From Mytilus californianus (Eukaryota; Mollusca; Bivalvia; Mytilida; Mytilidae): a stretch of 64,000 bases of DNA. This document shows, one piece after another, positions 12,747 to 24,600 of the stretch (position 1 is its first letter; each line of letters starts with the position of its first letter). Position numbers and translations under genes: made by a program. Location: the NCBI RefSeq assembly GCF_021869535.1, contig NW_026262648.1, positions 2,108,001 through 2,172,000 on the forward strand, written 5' to 3'. Below the pieces are notes generated by a model. The model worked only from the letters and a program-made list of their open reading frames with translations, made no database searches and was not told where the DNA came from.

Positions 12747-12788
12747 GGAAATGTCTTTTAAGAATCACTGCTCGCTTAGATTTTGATG
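12747..12788 (+). other. Candidate 42-base exon, gene unknown
   Basis: Acceptor ATTACACAG precedes 42 bases that are open only in the phase giving KCLLRITARLDFD, and the donor GTAAGT is perfect. No neighbouring exon could be joined. The surrounding 11300-13220 is AT-rich sequence with no other feature that I can support. Confidence 0.2.
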
Positions 12789-13226
12789 GTAAGTTTATCT
12801 CCAACATATTACCATTTTAATAGAAACAAGGATCATTGGCAAACAAAAATCTATAGAAGGTCCTATACATTTAAGTTTTTATTATAATATTGCACTGAAC
12901 GAAAATAGACAAGATTTAAAATACTATGGTCGCTTTTCATGCAATCATGTTCTTATTTTTTTATATTCTATTTTTTACATTTATTAAAACATTTCCTTTT
13001 GATCATCAAATTTTTATCTTTTACATTATATATTCCCATGCAAAATTTTTAAAGTTATGTGATTTGTGATGTAGAATATTTTTTATGGCGACATGATTAC
13101 TATTTTTCTTAATTTTGTTTGAGTTCTTTTTTATTCGTCTCTTCTGCTAACGATTATAAAAGCTCAATAATTATTAATACTTGAATCAAAAAGATACAAA
13201 CTTTTCTTCTTCTTTTTTTTTGGGTT

Positions 13227-13254
<28 letters not shown>
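13227..13254 (+). repeat. Poly-G tract of 28 bases
   Basis: This uninterrupted G run follows a CT/T-rich stretch. It could form quadruplexes. Its true length is likely to be uncertain in sequencing. Confidence 0.9.
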
Positions 13255-13257
<3 letters not shown>

Positions 13258-13735
13258 GAAGCCACAGGGACTCGGTTAGCGGATATATATATGCTACCGG
13301 CAATTAGACATTAAGCTTAGTTAAATCCTAGGCAATAAGCTAACGCCTAGGCATTAAGTTATTGCCTGAAACTTTCAGGCAATAGGTTAATTTCCTGAAA
13401 TAAGAACCATAACTGACCGTTTTTCTCAGTGAGAGTTGTTATGTGACAACTATCAAAAGTCATTATGAATTGGTTTTGTGACTCTAAAAAGAGTCCCTTT
13501 TTATACAAAATAGTTTTTATATTGATTGATCTGTCCTTGTTATGCAGTTTTCTGCCTGGGTGTAATTACTACATATATCTCTTGTTCAGCTTCAAAACTT
13601 TGAATTTTTCGAAATGCTAAGGAATTTCTGCCTCTGGAATAGATCGCCTTAGCTGTATTTGGCAAAACCTTTCGGAAATTCGGTTCCTCAATGCTCTTCG
13701 TACTATATTTGGCCTTTTTAACTTTTTTTATTCAA

Positions 13736-13802
13736 GCTTCGGTGATGAGTCTTTGGTAGACGAAACGCGCGTCTGGCGTACACAATTTAAATCCTGGTTT
13801 CT
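13736..13802 (+). ncRNA. Hammerhead-ribozyme-like motif of a bivalve retro-repeat
   Basis: The core TGATGA (13743-13748) is followed by a 4-bp stem GTCT/AGAC (13749-13752 and 13758-13761), GAAA (13762-13765), a minimal CGCGCG helix and GTC (13771-13773). This is the order of a type I hammerhead with a tiny stem III. Known bivalve copies start with CTGATGA. Here the first base of the core is G, which breaks the C3-G8 pair, so this copy is probably inactive. The downstream bases 'TGGCGTACACAATTT' belong to the same dispersed element. No autonomous partner is adjacent. Confidence 0.55.
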
Positions 13803-14018
13803 ATGATGAGTTTATTCAGCACTAGAAACATCTCATTCCTCCTCTCAAATTCTAAGCAGTCGCGGCAAATTGATTTCATTTGGTTTCATGATTTTTTTTT
13901 CAACTGACTTCATCTACGATCGACTGAGCGGGGTTTGTAGCATCTGGTATCAATCTGATCTAAAACTGTTTCTTATAATGAATTAAGACTTTGATTGAAC
14001 TTATGATCGGCTTCCCAA

Positions 14019-14150
14019 GTCAGGAGCTTGTAGTTCAGTATTTATAGTTGGTTCATGTCCAGGAGCTTGTAGTTCAGTATTTATAGTTGGTTCATGTCTA
14101 TCATTCAGGAGCTTGTAAGTTCAGTATTTATAGTTGGTTCATGTCTATCA
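14019..14150 (+). repeat. Short tandem repeat, three units of 38-46 bp
   Basis: Three units contain 'CAGGAGCTTGTAGTTCAGTA' followed by 'TTTATAGTTGGTTCATGTC'. The third has one extra A and a TATCATT spacer. Confidence 0.85.
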
Positions 14151-14185
14151 TATATATATTTGTTTTCCGCAAATTGTTTTGTTAT

Positions 14186-14335
14186 AAATTTGGCCGTAAG
14201 TTTTCTGGATTGAATTGTTTCATTTGTGTCGAGGCCTTTTATAGCATATACGGTATGGGTTTTTCTCATATTGAAGGCCCCACGGTTGCCCATAATTGCT
14301 TAAATCAACTTTATTTGAACTCTGTTGTGAATTAA
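14186..14335 (+). mobile_element. Short mussel retro-repeat, 3'-truncated
   Basis: It contains 'CGGTATGGGTTTTTCTCATA' and 'GAAGGCCCCACGGTTGCCC'. The usual 3' end (CATTGGCAATCAT) is missing because the copy is cut at 14335 by the next repeat. Confidence 0.6.
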
Positions 14336-14560
14336 AGAACCTTTGTGAGCGCGATCACATACCTCACGCCTCAACATTGTACATGGGCAACAAAATCTCA
14401 CAAGATTCCTAATTTCAAAGACTCATAACCCCTACAAAAGTCAACTGATAAAAATTTCTTGTAGACATGAAATTCTGTTGTATGGTTTCAGAGGAGTAGC
14501 GGTGAGTAGTATAATTAGGTTCAAAGGGGCATAACTTTTAGAGAATCATAATTTCCTGTC
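14336..14560 (-). repeat. Diverged partial copy of the 40-kb satellite family
   Basis: It begins 'AGAACCTTTGTGAGCGCGA'. This is the reverse complement of the border found at 40868-40905 (GTGAGCGCGCTCACTAAGG). It continues with the same 'GGGGCATAACTTTT' phrase. The GTGAGCGCGCTCAC border is itself palindromic. Confidence 0.45.
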
Positions 14561-14587
14561 GATATGCAAATATACATATGTACATAA

Positions 14588-14778
14588 ATAAGGCCGTTAG
14601 ATTTCTCGTTTGAATTGTTTTACATTGTCATTTCGGGGCCTTTTTATAGCTGACTGTGCGGTATGGGCTTTGCTCATTGTTGAAGGCCGTACGGTGACAT
14701 ATAGTTGTTAATTTCTGTGTCATTTGGTCTCTTGTGGAGAGTTGTCTCATTGGCAATCATACCACATCTTCTTTTTTA
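14588..14778 (+). mobile_element. Short mussel retro-repeat, near-complete 3' unit
   Basis: It runs from 'GGCCGTTAGATTTCTCGTTT' to 'CAATCATACCACATCTTC' and a T-rich tail. It is among the best-preserved copies in the window. Confidence 0.75.
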
Positions 14779-14925
14779 TATATAGTATGTCCTTATTACC
14801 AGTATATACATAGTTTATTAAATTCTATCTGTGGTTTCAGAGAAGTTGCGATGACAAGAACTTGACTGACAGACGGACCGACGAACGAACGGGTCAAAAA
14901 CATTATACCATCATCAACTATGTTG

Positions 14926-15080
14926 CATAGGCGGATCCAGGGGGGGGGGGGGGGGGGGGGCTGGGGGTCAGAATAATTTGGTTGATTATATAGGGAATCA
15001 CTGAAGCATGACTGAAGCGGGCCCCCCTTAGGTCAGTCAGCGCCCCCCCCCCCCCCTTATGAAAAGTTGATCCGCCACTG
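14926..15080. mobile_element. MITE with CAG-GGCGGATCC termini (copy 1)
   Basis: The ends are CATAGGCGGATCC and GGATCmGCCACTG-like (GATCCGCCACTG), an imperfect terminal inverted repeat. It is flanked by the 5-bp direct repeat TGTTG (14921-14925 and 15081-15085). The interior has G- and C-runs. It is the same family as 24364-24523 and 28194-28480. The ends resemble hAT-type MITEs, but the flanking repeat is shorter than the hAT 8 bp. Confidence 0.65.
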
Positions 15081-15084
15081 TGTT

Positions 15085-15135
15085 GCATGTGTTATAACTA
15101 GTTGTCCCTTTTGCAATCATACCACATCTCTTTAT
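15085..15135 (+). mobile_element. Fragment of short mussel retro-repeat
   Basis: Only the last 50 bases are present (GTTGTCCCTTTTGCAATCAT...CATCTC). The MITE at 14926-15080 lies just before it and may have landed in the older repeat. From 15140 to 16225 I see only AT-rich sequence. Confidence 0.5.
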
Positions 15136-16229
15136 TTTTAAATTGAGTAGCTTTACTAGTTGTATAATTAAGTTATGCTCTCTCATGGTCTGTGGTCGTT
15201 CTGTGATACTAAATATCTACCTTCTGGACTATTACCTATTTCATGAAGGTCTGCACAGATGGGAACCGAGCTAAGAAAGATTTATCTAAAAAAACCTGTT
15301 TTTGCTGAAAAACATCATAATTGCGGGGTCTTAAAAATGTAGAAAATTTGAACTGAAAATATATTAAAACAACAAAATTAATGTGAATAGCAAATTGTAA
15401 ATGTATGTGTTTTTAGGTTGCTGGCTCATCAACATTTACCAAACATTGTCTGTTGTTTATATTCATGTTTAATTTATCATAAAGTAGTTACACACACAGA
15501 ATTATGCCATCACATACACAGATTTTTCTTACGAGTCCTTACCGATCGCACAAATTCACAGATCCTTACGATTTGGTAGAAAAACAAAGGATAGGAGGTA
15601 TCCATCCATGACACAAAATCAGTACATGCACAGCAAAAAGCACACAAAATGCAAAGGAACAGCGCTGTACTTCATCTTATCTCAAAGTCCAAGTGAGGCC
15701 TTCAACACAGAGCAAAAAAAAAACCAAAAAAAATTCTATACCTCACTGCAATTTTTAGACGGCATTAGCACCAGCTGGATACTTTAATGACCTGATTTAG
15801 AGATGTTACGAGTTATTAGGAGCTATTTATGGTTTATTACAATGCATTTACGACAAAATTCCAAGAATAGTTACGAATTATCACGGATAACTACAGACAT
15901 TTTAAAAGCTTTTTACGAGTATATTACGGAATGTTATTATTCATCTGATCTTTAACTTGTTAGTTACAACCTTATTTCGTGTTGCTACGAAAAGTTTCGA
16001 GTATTTACCAGTCCTTACAATTTTGCAGCTTTTCTACCTTTCCTAATATTGTAAACAATACATAAGAATACGTAAAGTATACATATCTATTCCTAAAGAA
16101 CTTATAACTACACTTAAAGTGCTTGTTATAACTAGTAACAATCCTTAAAGCCATTGAAACTCAACCCCTATTTAAATAGTAAGCAACATGTAACCACTCA
16201 TAATAATCTGTAAACAAACTATAAACTAA

Positions 16230-16395
16230 CCCTTACAAATTGTTTGGCTACTTACTTGGGACAGGTACATCAAAAATTGACCGGGTTAAGGCTAACTGTA
16301 AGAAATTAACCCTTCCCTTACCTTGGACAGTGGTGCAACAGCACAATATAAGAACTAACTGTTAAGATCAATAGGAACATTTTCATGACATCACA
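16230..16395 (-). mobile_element. Internal fragment of the RT-element 3' region
   Basis: 'CTTACTTGGGACAGGTACAT' and 'CCTTGGACAGTGGTGCAACA' match, in reverse, the segment at about 45680-45770. The terminal 'ACGGCCTTCAACAATGA' part is missing. Confidence 0.6.
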
Positions 16396-16635
16396 ACTGA
16401 CATTTTGTACTAAAGTCTCTAGATTATATCACCCTATTCATTTATTATTAGAACTAACACAATGTTGAAAGAAATTAAATAATAAATTCAACAGACAAAA
16501 AATCTCTGCTTGTTTTTCAAATAAATTTTATTTACAACATAAAAAATTGGATAAATATCTATAAATAATGTTAATACTTCAATTGAAAGTGAACAGAATT
16601 GAAAGACAATGGTAATCATCATAGAGATTAATAAA

Positions 16636-17573
16636 CTGCTTCGCTGAGCGCAGCTGGATATGACAGCAGAGGTCCAACCCTGAACAGTTGGGGCAAAAAT
16701 GGACACAATATTCAAGCTTGATACACGTCTGAATTTGGATTGTAATTAAGTATTTGACACATTATAGGTTTCTGAAACAGAATAAATGTAGTCAAAGAAC
16801 TCAAAATTGGTTATATGATTTGAATTTATATTCAATTGAAGATTTCTTGCTTTTGTGCAATACACTGTGCACTGTGATGTTGTGCATTACTTAGTAAATC
16901 TGTTTTCAGACTATATACAAAGAATTAGCAATTGTGACCCCAAATTTTCTTTGGAAAATTGACAATTTCTTAAATCTTGCAGAAAAAATTGACCCCCTCC
17001 GGCCCTCCCCCCCCCTTTTTCAAAAAAAAAAAATTCTTTTTAATTTCTTAAATTCTGAGGATAAAAAATTGTCCCCCCCCCCCAAAAAAAAAAAAAATTT
17101 TTTACCCCCCCCCCCCCCCCCCCACTCTTCCCCTCCCCTTTTCCAACAAAAATAACATTTGAAGAAAATTTAGACATGAGTTATTGTCTGAAAACTAGAA
17201 AATGCTTGTTTTAGACCCTTTTTGGCCCCTAATTCCTGAACGGTTTGGGCAATTACCCCCAAAATTAATCCCAACCTTCTACTTGTGGTATTGAACCTTG
17301 TGGTACAATTTCAGAACAATCAAAATACTTATACACAAGTTATTGTCCTGAAACTAAAAAAATGCTTGTTTTGGGCCCCTAATTCCTAAACGGTTGGGAC
17401 CATCACCCCCAAAAACAATCCCAACCTTCCTTTTGTGGTATTGAACCTTTTTGCTTAAATTTCAAAGAGATCCATACACTGAAACTTAAGTTATTGTCCG
17501 GAAACCAAATGTCTTCGGACGACGACGACATGATAGCATTATACGATCCCCAAAATTTTTTGCGGTAGTATAA
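16636..17573 (+). mobile_element. TACGACCGCA-family element, copy A
   Basis: It starts 'GCTTCGCTGAGCGCAGCTGG', then 'CCTGAACAGTTGGGGCAA' (about 16680), and ends 'TTTTTTGCGGTAGTATAA'. The interior has C-runs and repeated phrases ('CCCCTAATTCCTGAACGGTT', 'TGGTATTGAACCTTGTGG'). There is no coding potential, so it is a non-autonomous DNA element or relic. Copies B-E are at 20577, 22902, 31393 and 37322. Confidence 0.65.
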
Positions 17574-17724
17574 AAATCATTTAACATGAATTAATGTTTG
17601 TTTTTCTTTTTCTTTATAAATTTTCCTGCATCCTCCCAAGTCAGTAACCTAGTAGGAAATGTCCACATGTTAATCTTAACGTTTATTTGTCATTTGGAGA
17701 ATTGGTAGGTTGATTTCAGATCTT

Positions 17725-17842
17725 ATGTTTTTGTTATAGATACCTTACTATTGTTGAAGATTGTATGTTGCTCTCTAGATGTGTTTTGGTTATATTTCTC
17801 TGCCTCATTGACATATTTTTATACCCCATATCTCCTTTTCTT
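17725..17842 (+). mobile_element. Diverged short mussel retro-repeat
   Basis: 'CTATTGTTGAAGATTGTATG' and 'CCTCATTGACATATTTTTAT' align with the standard 3' unit at low similarity. From 17845 to 18105 nothing else is visible. Confidence 0.45.
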
Positions 17843-18107
17843 CATATCTCTGCAAATTATACTTAACTTGATAGCGGGTCTACCAACAGGCCTGGGGAAA
17901 ATTTTTTTTTGACTTATCTGTTTGAAAAGACTGCTTGATTTCAAGTAGAAAAAAAAAATCATGCATACAAATAGGAAAAGGAACATTCTTAAGACTGCTT
18001 GTACTTTACACAGTAACAATTTACCAGGATAGGACATCACATTATCTAGCTTTGATTTGGCACATTCTTAAGGAGAATTTATTTTCAAGTATATATATAA
18101 TCACCAA

Positions 18108-18305
18108 ATGTATACAACCTTATAGAATAGCCTTTCTACAATGTACAATATTATAGAATAGCCTTTCTACAATGTACAATATTACAGAATAGCCTTTCTA
18201 CAATGTACAATATTATAGAAAAGCCTTTCTACAATGTACAATATTATAGAATAGCCTTTCTACAATGTACAATATCATAGAACAGCCTTTCTACAATGTA
18301 CAATA
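18108..18305 (+). repeat. Minisatellite, six units of about 31 bp
   Basis: Units read 'ACAATATTATAGAATAGCC' plus 'TTTCTACAATGT' with single-base variants (ATTACAG, GAAAAG, ATCATAGAACAG). It lies about 300 bases downstream of the DCC gene stop codon, possibly beyond or within its 3' UTR. Confidence 0.9.
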
Positions 18306-18612
18306 TTCATGTTGGTACCATACAGTTTAAAAATCACTCATATATTATAATTCCACAATCTGTGACCCTTGACTTTATAATAGTTTTTCATTTGCACTTA
18401 TGAAATTGTCTTTGGTTTCAAATGTATCACTTATCAACATTTCTGTCTATTATCTTGCTATCACCAACATTTCTTGCTCTTTTTGCTGAAATGTTTAAAT
18501 ACTGATGTGACCCTGACATCTAAGACTGGTGGGTAAGCAGAAAAATATGTATATTATATGGTTTTGATTGAAAGACTTAAAATAGTACACCCAAATGTTG
18601 ATATTGTAACAT

Positions 18613-21600
18613 TCACTTCTTTTTGTCAGAGATGTTACATCTTTCTGATTCACATTCTTCTTTGTCTCTTCCAGTCATTCTGTATCTATTGACTGCAAAC
18701 CATCTATAAAATCTATCTGAAGTCTCTTTGACACCAGGGTAGGATAACAGTTTAGATAACCAAGTTAGTCCAACTGCATTATACATAACTTTCATTCCTT
18801 CCATACTGTCATATATCTGGAAAACAGTAAGCAGTAACTTTATAAATACAATTCACTACTTGCATTTTCTAGGTAAGTCTCACAGAACTTTTAAACAGAG
18901 ATGAAGGTATATTTTGGCCTTGATAAGTCACATTTTTTTATTATCTAAATAATTTTAGAAAATGTATACTGGTAAATAAATTAGTTGTTTCATGAGAAAA
19001 TTTACAATGATATCATTAAAATGATGTTTTATGCAAATTATCAAAAACAATTTTAACAGAAACTCCAGGAACATTTTGTTAAGAGTAATATAGAGCTCAA
19101 GTTTTTATATAAAATAATATTTTGCCAGCAAACAATACTTGTATTTAATAATTAGCAAAGTCACCTCCTATGTGAATCTATTTTTTGGTGAAGTTTTCTT
19201 GTGTAACAATATTCAAATAAGTAAATCTAAATAGTTGATACTTCATATAACCATGATAACTTTGTATTGTTATGGCATCATAAATTGTTAAAAGGTAATG
19301 TTTTTTTGTGAACAAATGTATGTTTAATTTTAACCTAGTACATAGATTAAACATTTTCTGCAAACAGGGTGTTTTTTTTAAATAAGTTTGATCTGACACC
19401 AAAACATACATGTACCTTCTCCCTACAAAATAGTGATTTCATCAATGTCATGCAATTAAACATTAGGCTGTTGGTTTTCTCATTTGAAATGTTTTTATTT
19501 TGTCTTGTTAGGCTTTTACAGCTTACTATACATTAAGGATTTTGCTCATTATTGAAGGCTGTACAGTGAACTATAAGTTGTTTACATCTACATCATCTGG
19601 TCTCTTGTTGGTACATGTAGTTGTCTCATTGACAATAATACCACTTCTTCTTATTTTTATATTGATTATCCAACTGTCTATAAACATTTGACCACTGTGC
19701 TGGAAAGAACTGCTTACATAACTTATGAAACTCACTTTTGTTACTTCTGGTTTAGAATGAGACTCGGTGTTATTTGCATGTGTAACTATTACATGCATTT
19801 TACCCATAGCCTGACTATAAGTGATCCCTAAATGATCATCTGGCTTGTATTCTCCAACAGCTATATCCACAAAATTTACAACATTGTCCTTCTTGTTCAA
19901 TTTCTTCATTAAGTTTATTTCAATAGCACATATAGGACACTGTCCATCATACAAAACCTGGAAAATGACAAAAATAATGTTTAGATTAAAACAAAACAAA
20001 CTGAATTAATTTTTTTCTGTTGTATTCCTGTGTTATGGTTAAGATAATTAATCACCCAGTTCATTAATTACATTTTAGTTTGGGTCAACTAAATTTATAC
20101 GATATATTTGGTTTACAGTTTGATTTAGAAGAAACACCGACATAGCTAGATAATACTATTAATTATCTAATTACTACCACGTTTTATATTAATTAGTATT
20201 GTAATTTTCATTGTTATTAATAAATGTTATACGAGTATTATAAACCAAATCTTGAATTCTATCCTAATTCTATCCTATTTTGGGGAAATTTCAGAAATTC
20301 AAATGTGACGTCACTTTTTTTGCGTTGATCTCTTTGGCTAACTCGGCTGTAAATTTTTATGTGCTGGTTTATGTTGTTTTATGTATCCGTTTTTATTCTG
20401 GAGTTAGTCACCACTTCGGTGTTATCATGTATATCTATTATATAGTCATTTTTATAAATTTACTGTTTGCTAAAGTATGAATTATTCTAAATACTGAGGA
20501 TTTTCTTATCCCAGACATATAACCTTGGCCGTGTTTGGATGTGGTTTACAGAACAGAGATAATTGTTTAAAAATAAAATGCTCCGCTGGGGCGCAGCTTG
20601 ATACGACCGCAGAGGTCGAACCCTGAACAGTTGGGGCAAGTATGGACACAACATTCAAGCTTGATACAGCACTGAATTTGGATTGTAATTAAATATTTGA
20701 CACAGCATAGGTTTCTGACACAGAATGAATGTGGTCTAAGAACTTAAAAAATTTTAATTTACCTATTCAAACCATATCATTATTATTTGCTTTTATATAT
20801 AAATCAGAAATAACCAATTTAAAATGGAAAATTTTAAAGAAAAAAAAGGAAAAAAAAATCCCCCTCCAAATTTTTTGAACCCCCTTATGATTCATCACCC
20901 CCAAACTCAATCCCAGCCTTCCTTTTGTGGTATGGTACCTTGCAGTACAATTTCAGAGAGATCAATACACTTGAACACAAGCTATTGTCTGGAAACTAGA
21001 AAAATGCTCATTTTTGGCCCCTTTTTGGCTCCTTATTCCTTAACGTTTTGGGCAATTACCCCCAAACTCAATTCCAGCTTTCCCTTTGTGATATGGAACC
21101 TTGTAGTACAATTTCATAAAGATCCATACACTTACACACAAGTTATTGTCATGAAACTAGAAAAATGCTTGTTTTTTGCCCCTTTTTGGCCCCTAATTCC
21201 TAAAATTTGGAGGCAATAACCCCCAAAATCAATCCCAGCATTCCCTTTGATGTATGGAACCTTTTGGTACAATGTCAGAGAGATCCATACACTTACACAC
21301 AAGTTATTGTCATGAAACTAGAAAAATGCTTGTTTTTTATGCCCCTTTTTTGGCCCCTAATTCCTAAAATTTGGAAGCAATTACCCCCGAAATCAATCCC
21401 AGCATTCCCTTTGTGATATGAAACTTTGTGGTACAATGTCAGAGAGATCCATACACTAACACACAAGTTATGTCTGGAAGTTACAAAAATGCTTATTTTT
21501 GGCCCCTTTTTCCTTAACTGTTGGTACCATAACCCCAAAATCAATCCCCACCTTCCTTTTGTGGTATTGAACCTTATGGTAAAATTTCATAGAGATCCAT

Positions 21601-24600
21601 TCACTTAAACTAAAGTTAGAGTGCGAAAACCAATGTGTCTTCGGACGACCATGACGACAACGACGCCAACGTCATACCAATATACGACCACAAAATTTTT
21701 TTGGGGTCGTATAAATAGGTATTAAAAGTACCGGATAGCGTTTCATTGTTTACATTGAATATGACGTCATAATATAACTAACGTCACAACTAAAATTCCG
21801 AACAACAGAACCGAAATCGGAAACGTAAGGGTATTTCCGTTCTTTTTGAACAGATTTTGAAGTTAAAACATATGTTTGAATTTAAAAAAAATAATTCATA
21901 CAGACTTCGTCCCCTTTCACAGGTAACGCCTGCCTGATATTATATTATCCCGATTTTAATACCTTAAGACTAAATAAACAAAAGGCAATTATGGTAATCA
22001 GTTGCCGAGTTGGCCATCCCAATGATTGACGTTAAAAAAAAACGATATTAAACTTTCTTTGATTCAAATTCGAAGTTCTGACGTTAACTGTTAAATTGGC
22101 AGTGCATCATTCGAAGTGTGCAACATCAGCGTACTTATATCTGCCTTAGACTCTTTATTTGTGCAAAATAACGTTGTCAACAACTTTACTTTCGTTTTTA
22201 TACCGGATGTTATCTTGACAATGGTAAAACATGGACCAGAGACGGATACGTAAATTCCGTGTACGTTTGCAAAGCGTGAATGAGTGGAAGTAGCTCTTTC
22301 TACGTTATTTCTTCAAGAAAATATTCGAAATAAACGTGAGATAAAGGTATCAATGACAATTTAAGCATTTTTTGAAGAAATTAGGATGCATAATTAAATT
22401 TCACACCTGCGCACATGCGCACACGTGTACTACTTCAAACAGAGACATGTCTCTAGGTTCAAACAACGTGGTTATGACGATTTTTCATTTTCACCTTTTT
22501 AATTTTTTCATCAAATCATATTTGTAAACGTATTTCTGATAATTTAAATCTTTTTGACTAAAGTAATTAGATGCAAACCGCTGAAATGTAAGAAAATAAC
22601 TTTGAATAGACCTGTCACCTGAAAAGGTAAATTTCAGCTGTTTGACAACTAATTAGCCTTGATTAAAATGAGAAGGTATTAAAGTAGGGGTTGTTTTGAT
22701 AGTACTTAATGATCATGTCACTTTTATGACCGGAAATGTGTGGCTGTTAAAAAGATCGCGAATTATGTTAAAAATATAAAATGACCGTCTCTTAAAGCCT
22801 TGAAAACTAAAAAGTAGATGACCGTTTCATGCTTTGCCCAGCCGGACTTTTACCGGACATTATACAAATGTCCGGCATATATGACCGTTTTGGAAGCCTT
22901 GGCCATATCATTATTATTTGCTTTTATATATAAATCAGAAATAACCAATTTAAAATGGAAAAATCCCCCCCCCCAAATTTTTTTTAACCCCCTTATGATT
23001 CATCACCCCCAAACTCAATTCCAGCCTTCCCTTTGTGGTATGGTACCTTGCAGTACAATTTCAGAGAGATCCATACACTTGAACACAAGTTATTGTCATG
23101 AAACTAGAAAAATGCTTATTTTTTGCCCCTTTTTGGCCCCTTATTCCCAAAATTTGGAGGCAATTACCCCCAAAATTAATCCCAGCATTCCCTTTGTGAT
23201 ATGGAACCTTGTGGTACAATGTCAGAGAGATCCATACACTAACAAACAAGTTATGTCTGGAAGTTACAAAAATGCTTATTTTTGGCCCCTTTTTGGCCCC
23301 TAATTCCTTAACTGTTGGTACCATAACCGCCAATATCAATCCCCACTTTCCTTTTGTGGTATTGAACCTTATGGTAAAATTTCATAGAGATCCATTCACT
23401 TAAACTAAAGTTAGAGTGCGAAAGCCAATGTGTCTTCGGACGATGACGCCGGACGACGACGCCAACGTCATACCAATATACGACCGCAAAATTTTTTTGC
23501 GGTCGTATAAAAAGGTGCGAATGTGTAGGGTGCGAACATGAAAGTGGGTGAATGTGAATGGGAGCGAACATGTTTTTTGGCGAACAGACCCAGATTCACA
23601 AAATCATTGCTATATGGAAAATAAATTGTGCAAATGCTTTATGTGATCGATTTTTTGTAAAACATGGATAAATAGTGAAAGTCAATATCCTAATATACTG
23701 TAACTATCCTGCATTTTAAGAAACAGATTTTTTTCAGTCTGTCTTGTGCAAAGTTATTTATTTGCAGTTCTAACAAGGTCAATTACTGGTACACCACTAT
23801 TTTCACTTATGTACACATTTGTATCCTCAACCATCATGACCATCCTGCATTTGATGTTGCAGAATAATCATTTTCATCCTGTCTTGTGAAAAGTCATTTA
23901 TTGTTAGTTCTTACCCGCCCCCAGTCCCAAGAATATCAGATGGTCGTCCCCTAAGAGCAAATAAATCATGATTTCCCAAAAGTATAATGATGTACATGTA
24001 CATATATCATGTATATAACTGTCATACATGTATATATAAAACAAGTATCAATAACCTTTCATTGGGAGCTCATCATGTCTTATCAAAATAATGAACATGG
24101 TTGTGTTTACTTAGCAATATTAATGGCCTGGACAGGATTTCCTAGGAAATTTAGTCTGGGCACATAAATTTTATTAAAAGATTAATGCACAACTGTTTTA
24201 AAAACAACATTAAAACATAAGAATTAAATATTCCATTGTTTACATGTACATGTAAATGATTTCTTTTATTACACATTTTCCTATTAAAATAAAGGACATG
24301 GACGTTTTTACCTAGGAATATTGATGACATGGACATAAATTCCTAGGAAAATGAGTCTGGGGACAGTGGCGGATCCAAAAATTTTCATAAGGGGGGCCCA
24401 CTGACTGTCTAAGAGGGGGCCCGCTCCAGTCATGCTTCAGTGATTCCCTATATAAGCAACCATATTTTTTTCTCCAAAAGAGGGGGCCCGGGCCCCCTGA
24501 AAAACCCTCTAAATCCGCCTCTGTGGGGACATAAATTACTGACATTGGACTAAATATACTAGTAAATTCTGTAACCGCCCAGACACATTTTATCGAATCC

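Noticed and set aside
16934-17155. Proline-rich open frame
   Set aside because: It comes from C-runs within a non-coding TACGACCGCA-family element.
20824-23403. Open frames on both strands in copies B and C
   Set aside because: They are created by internal tandem units of the TACGACCGCA-family element and show no recognisable domain.
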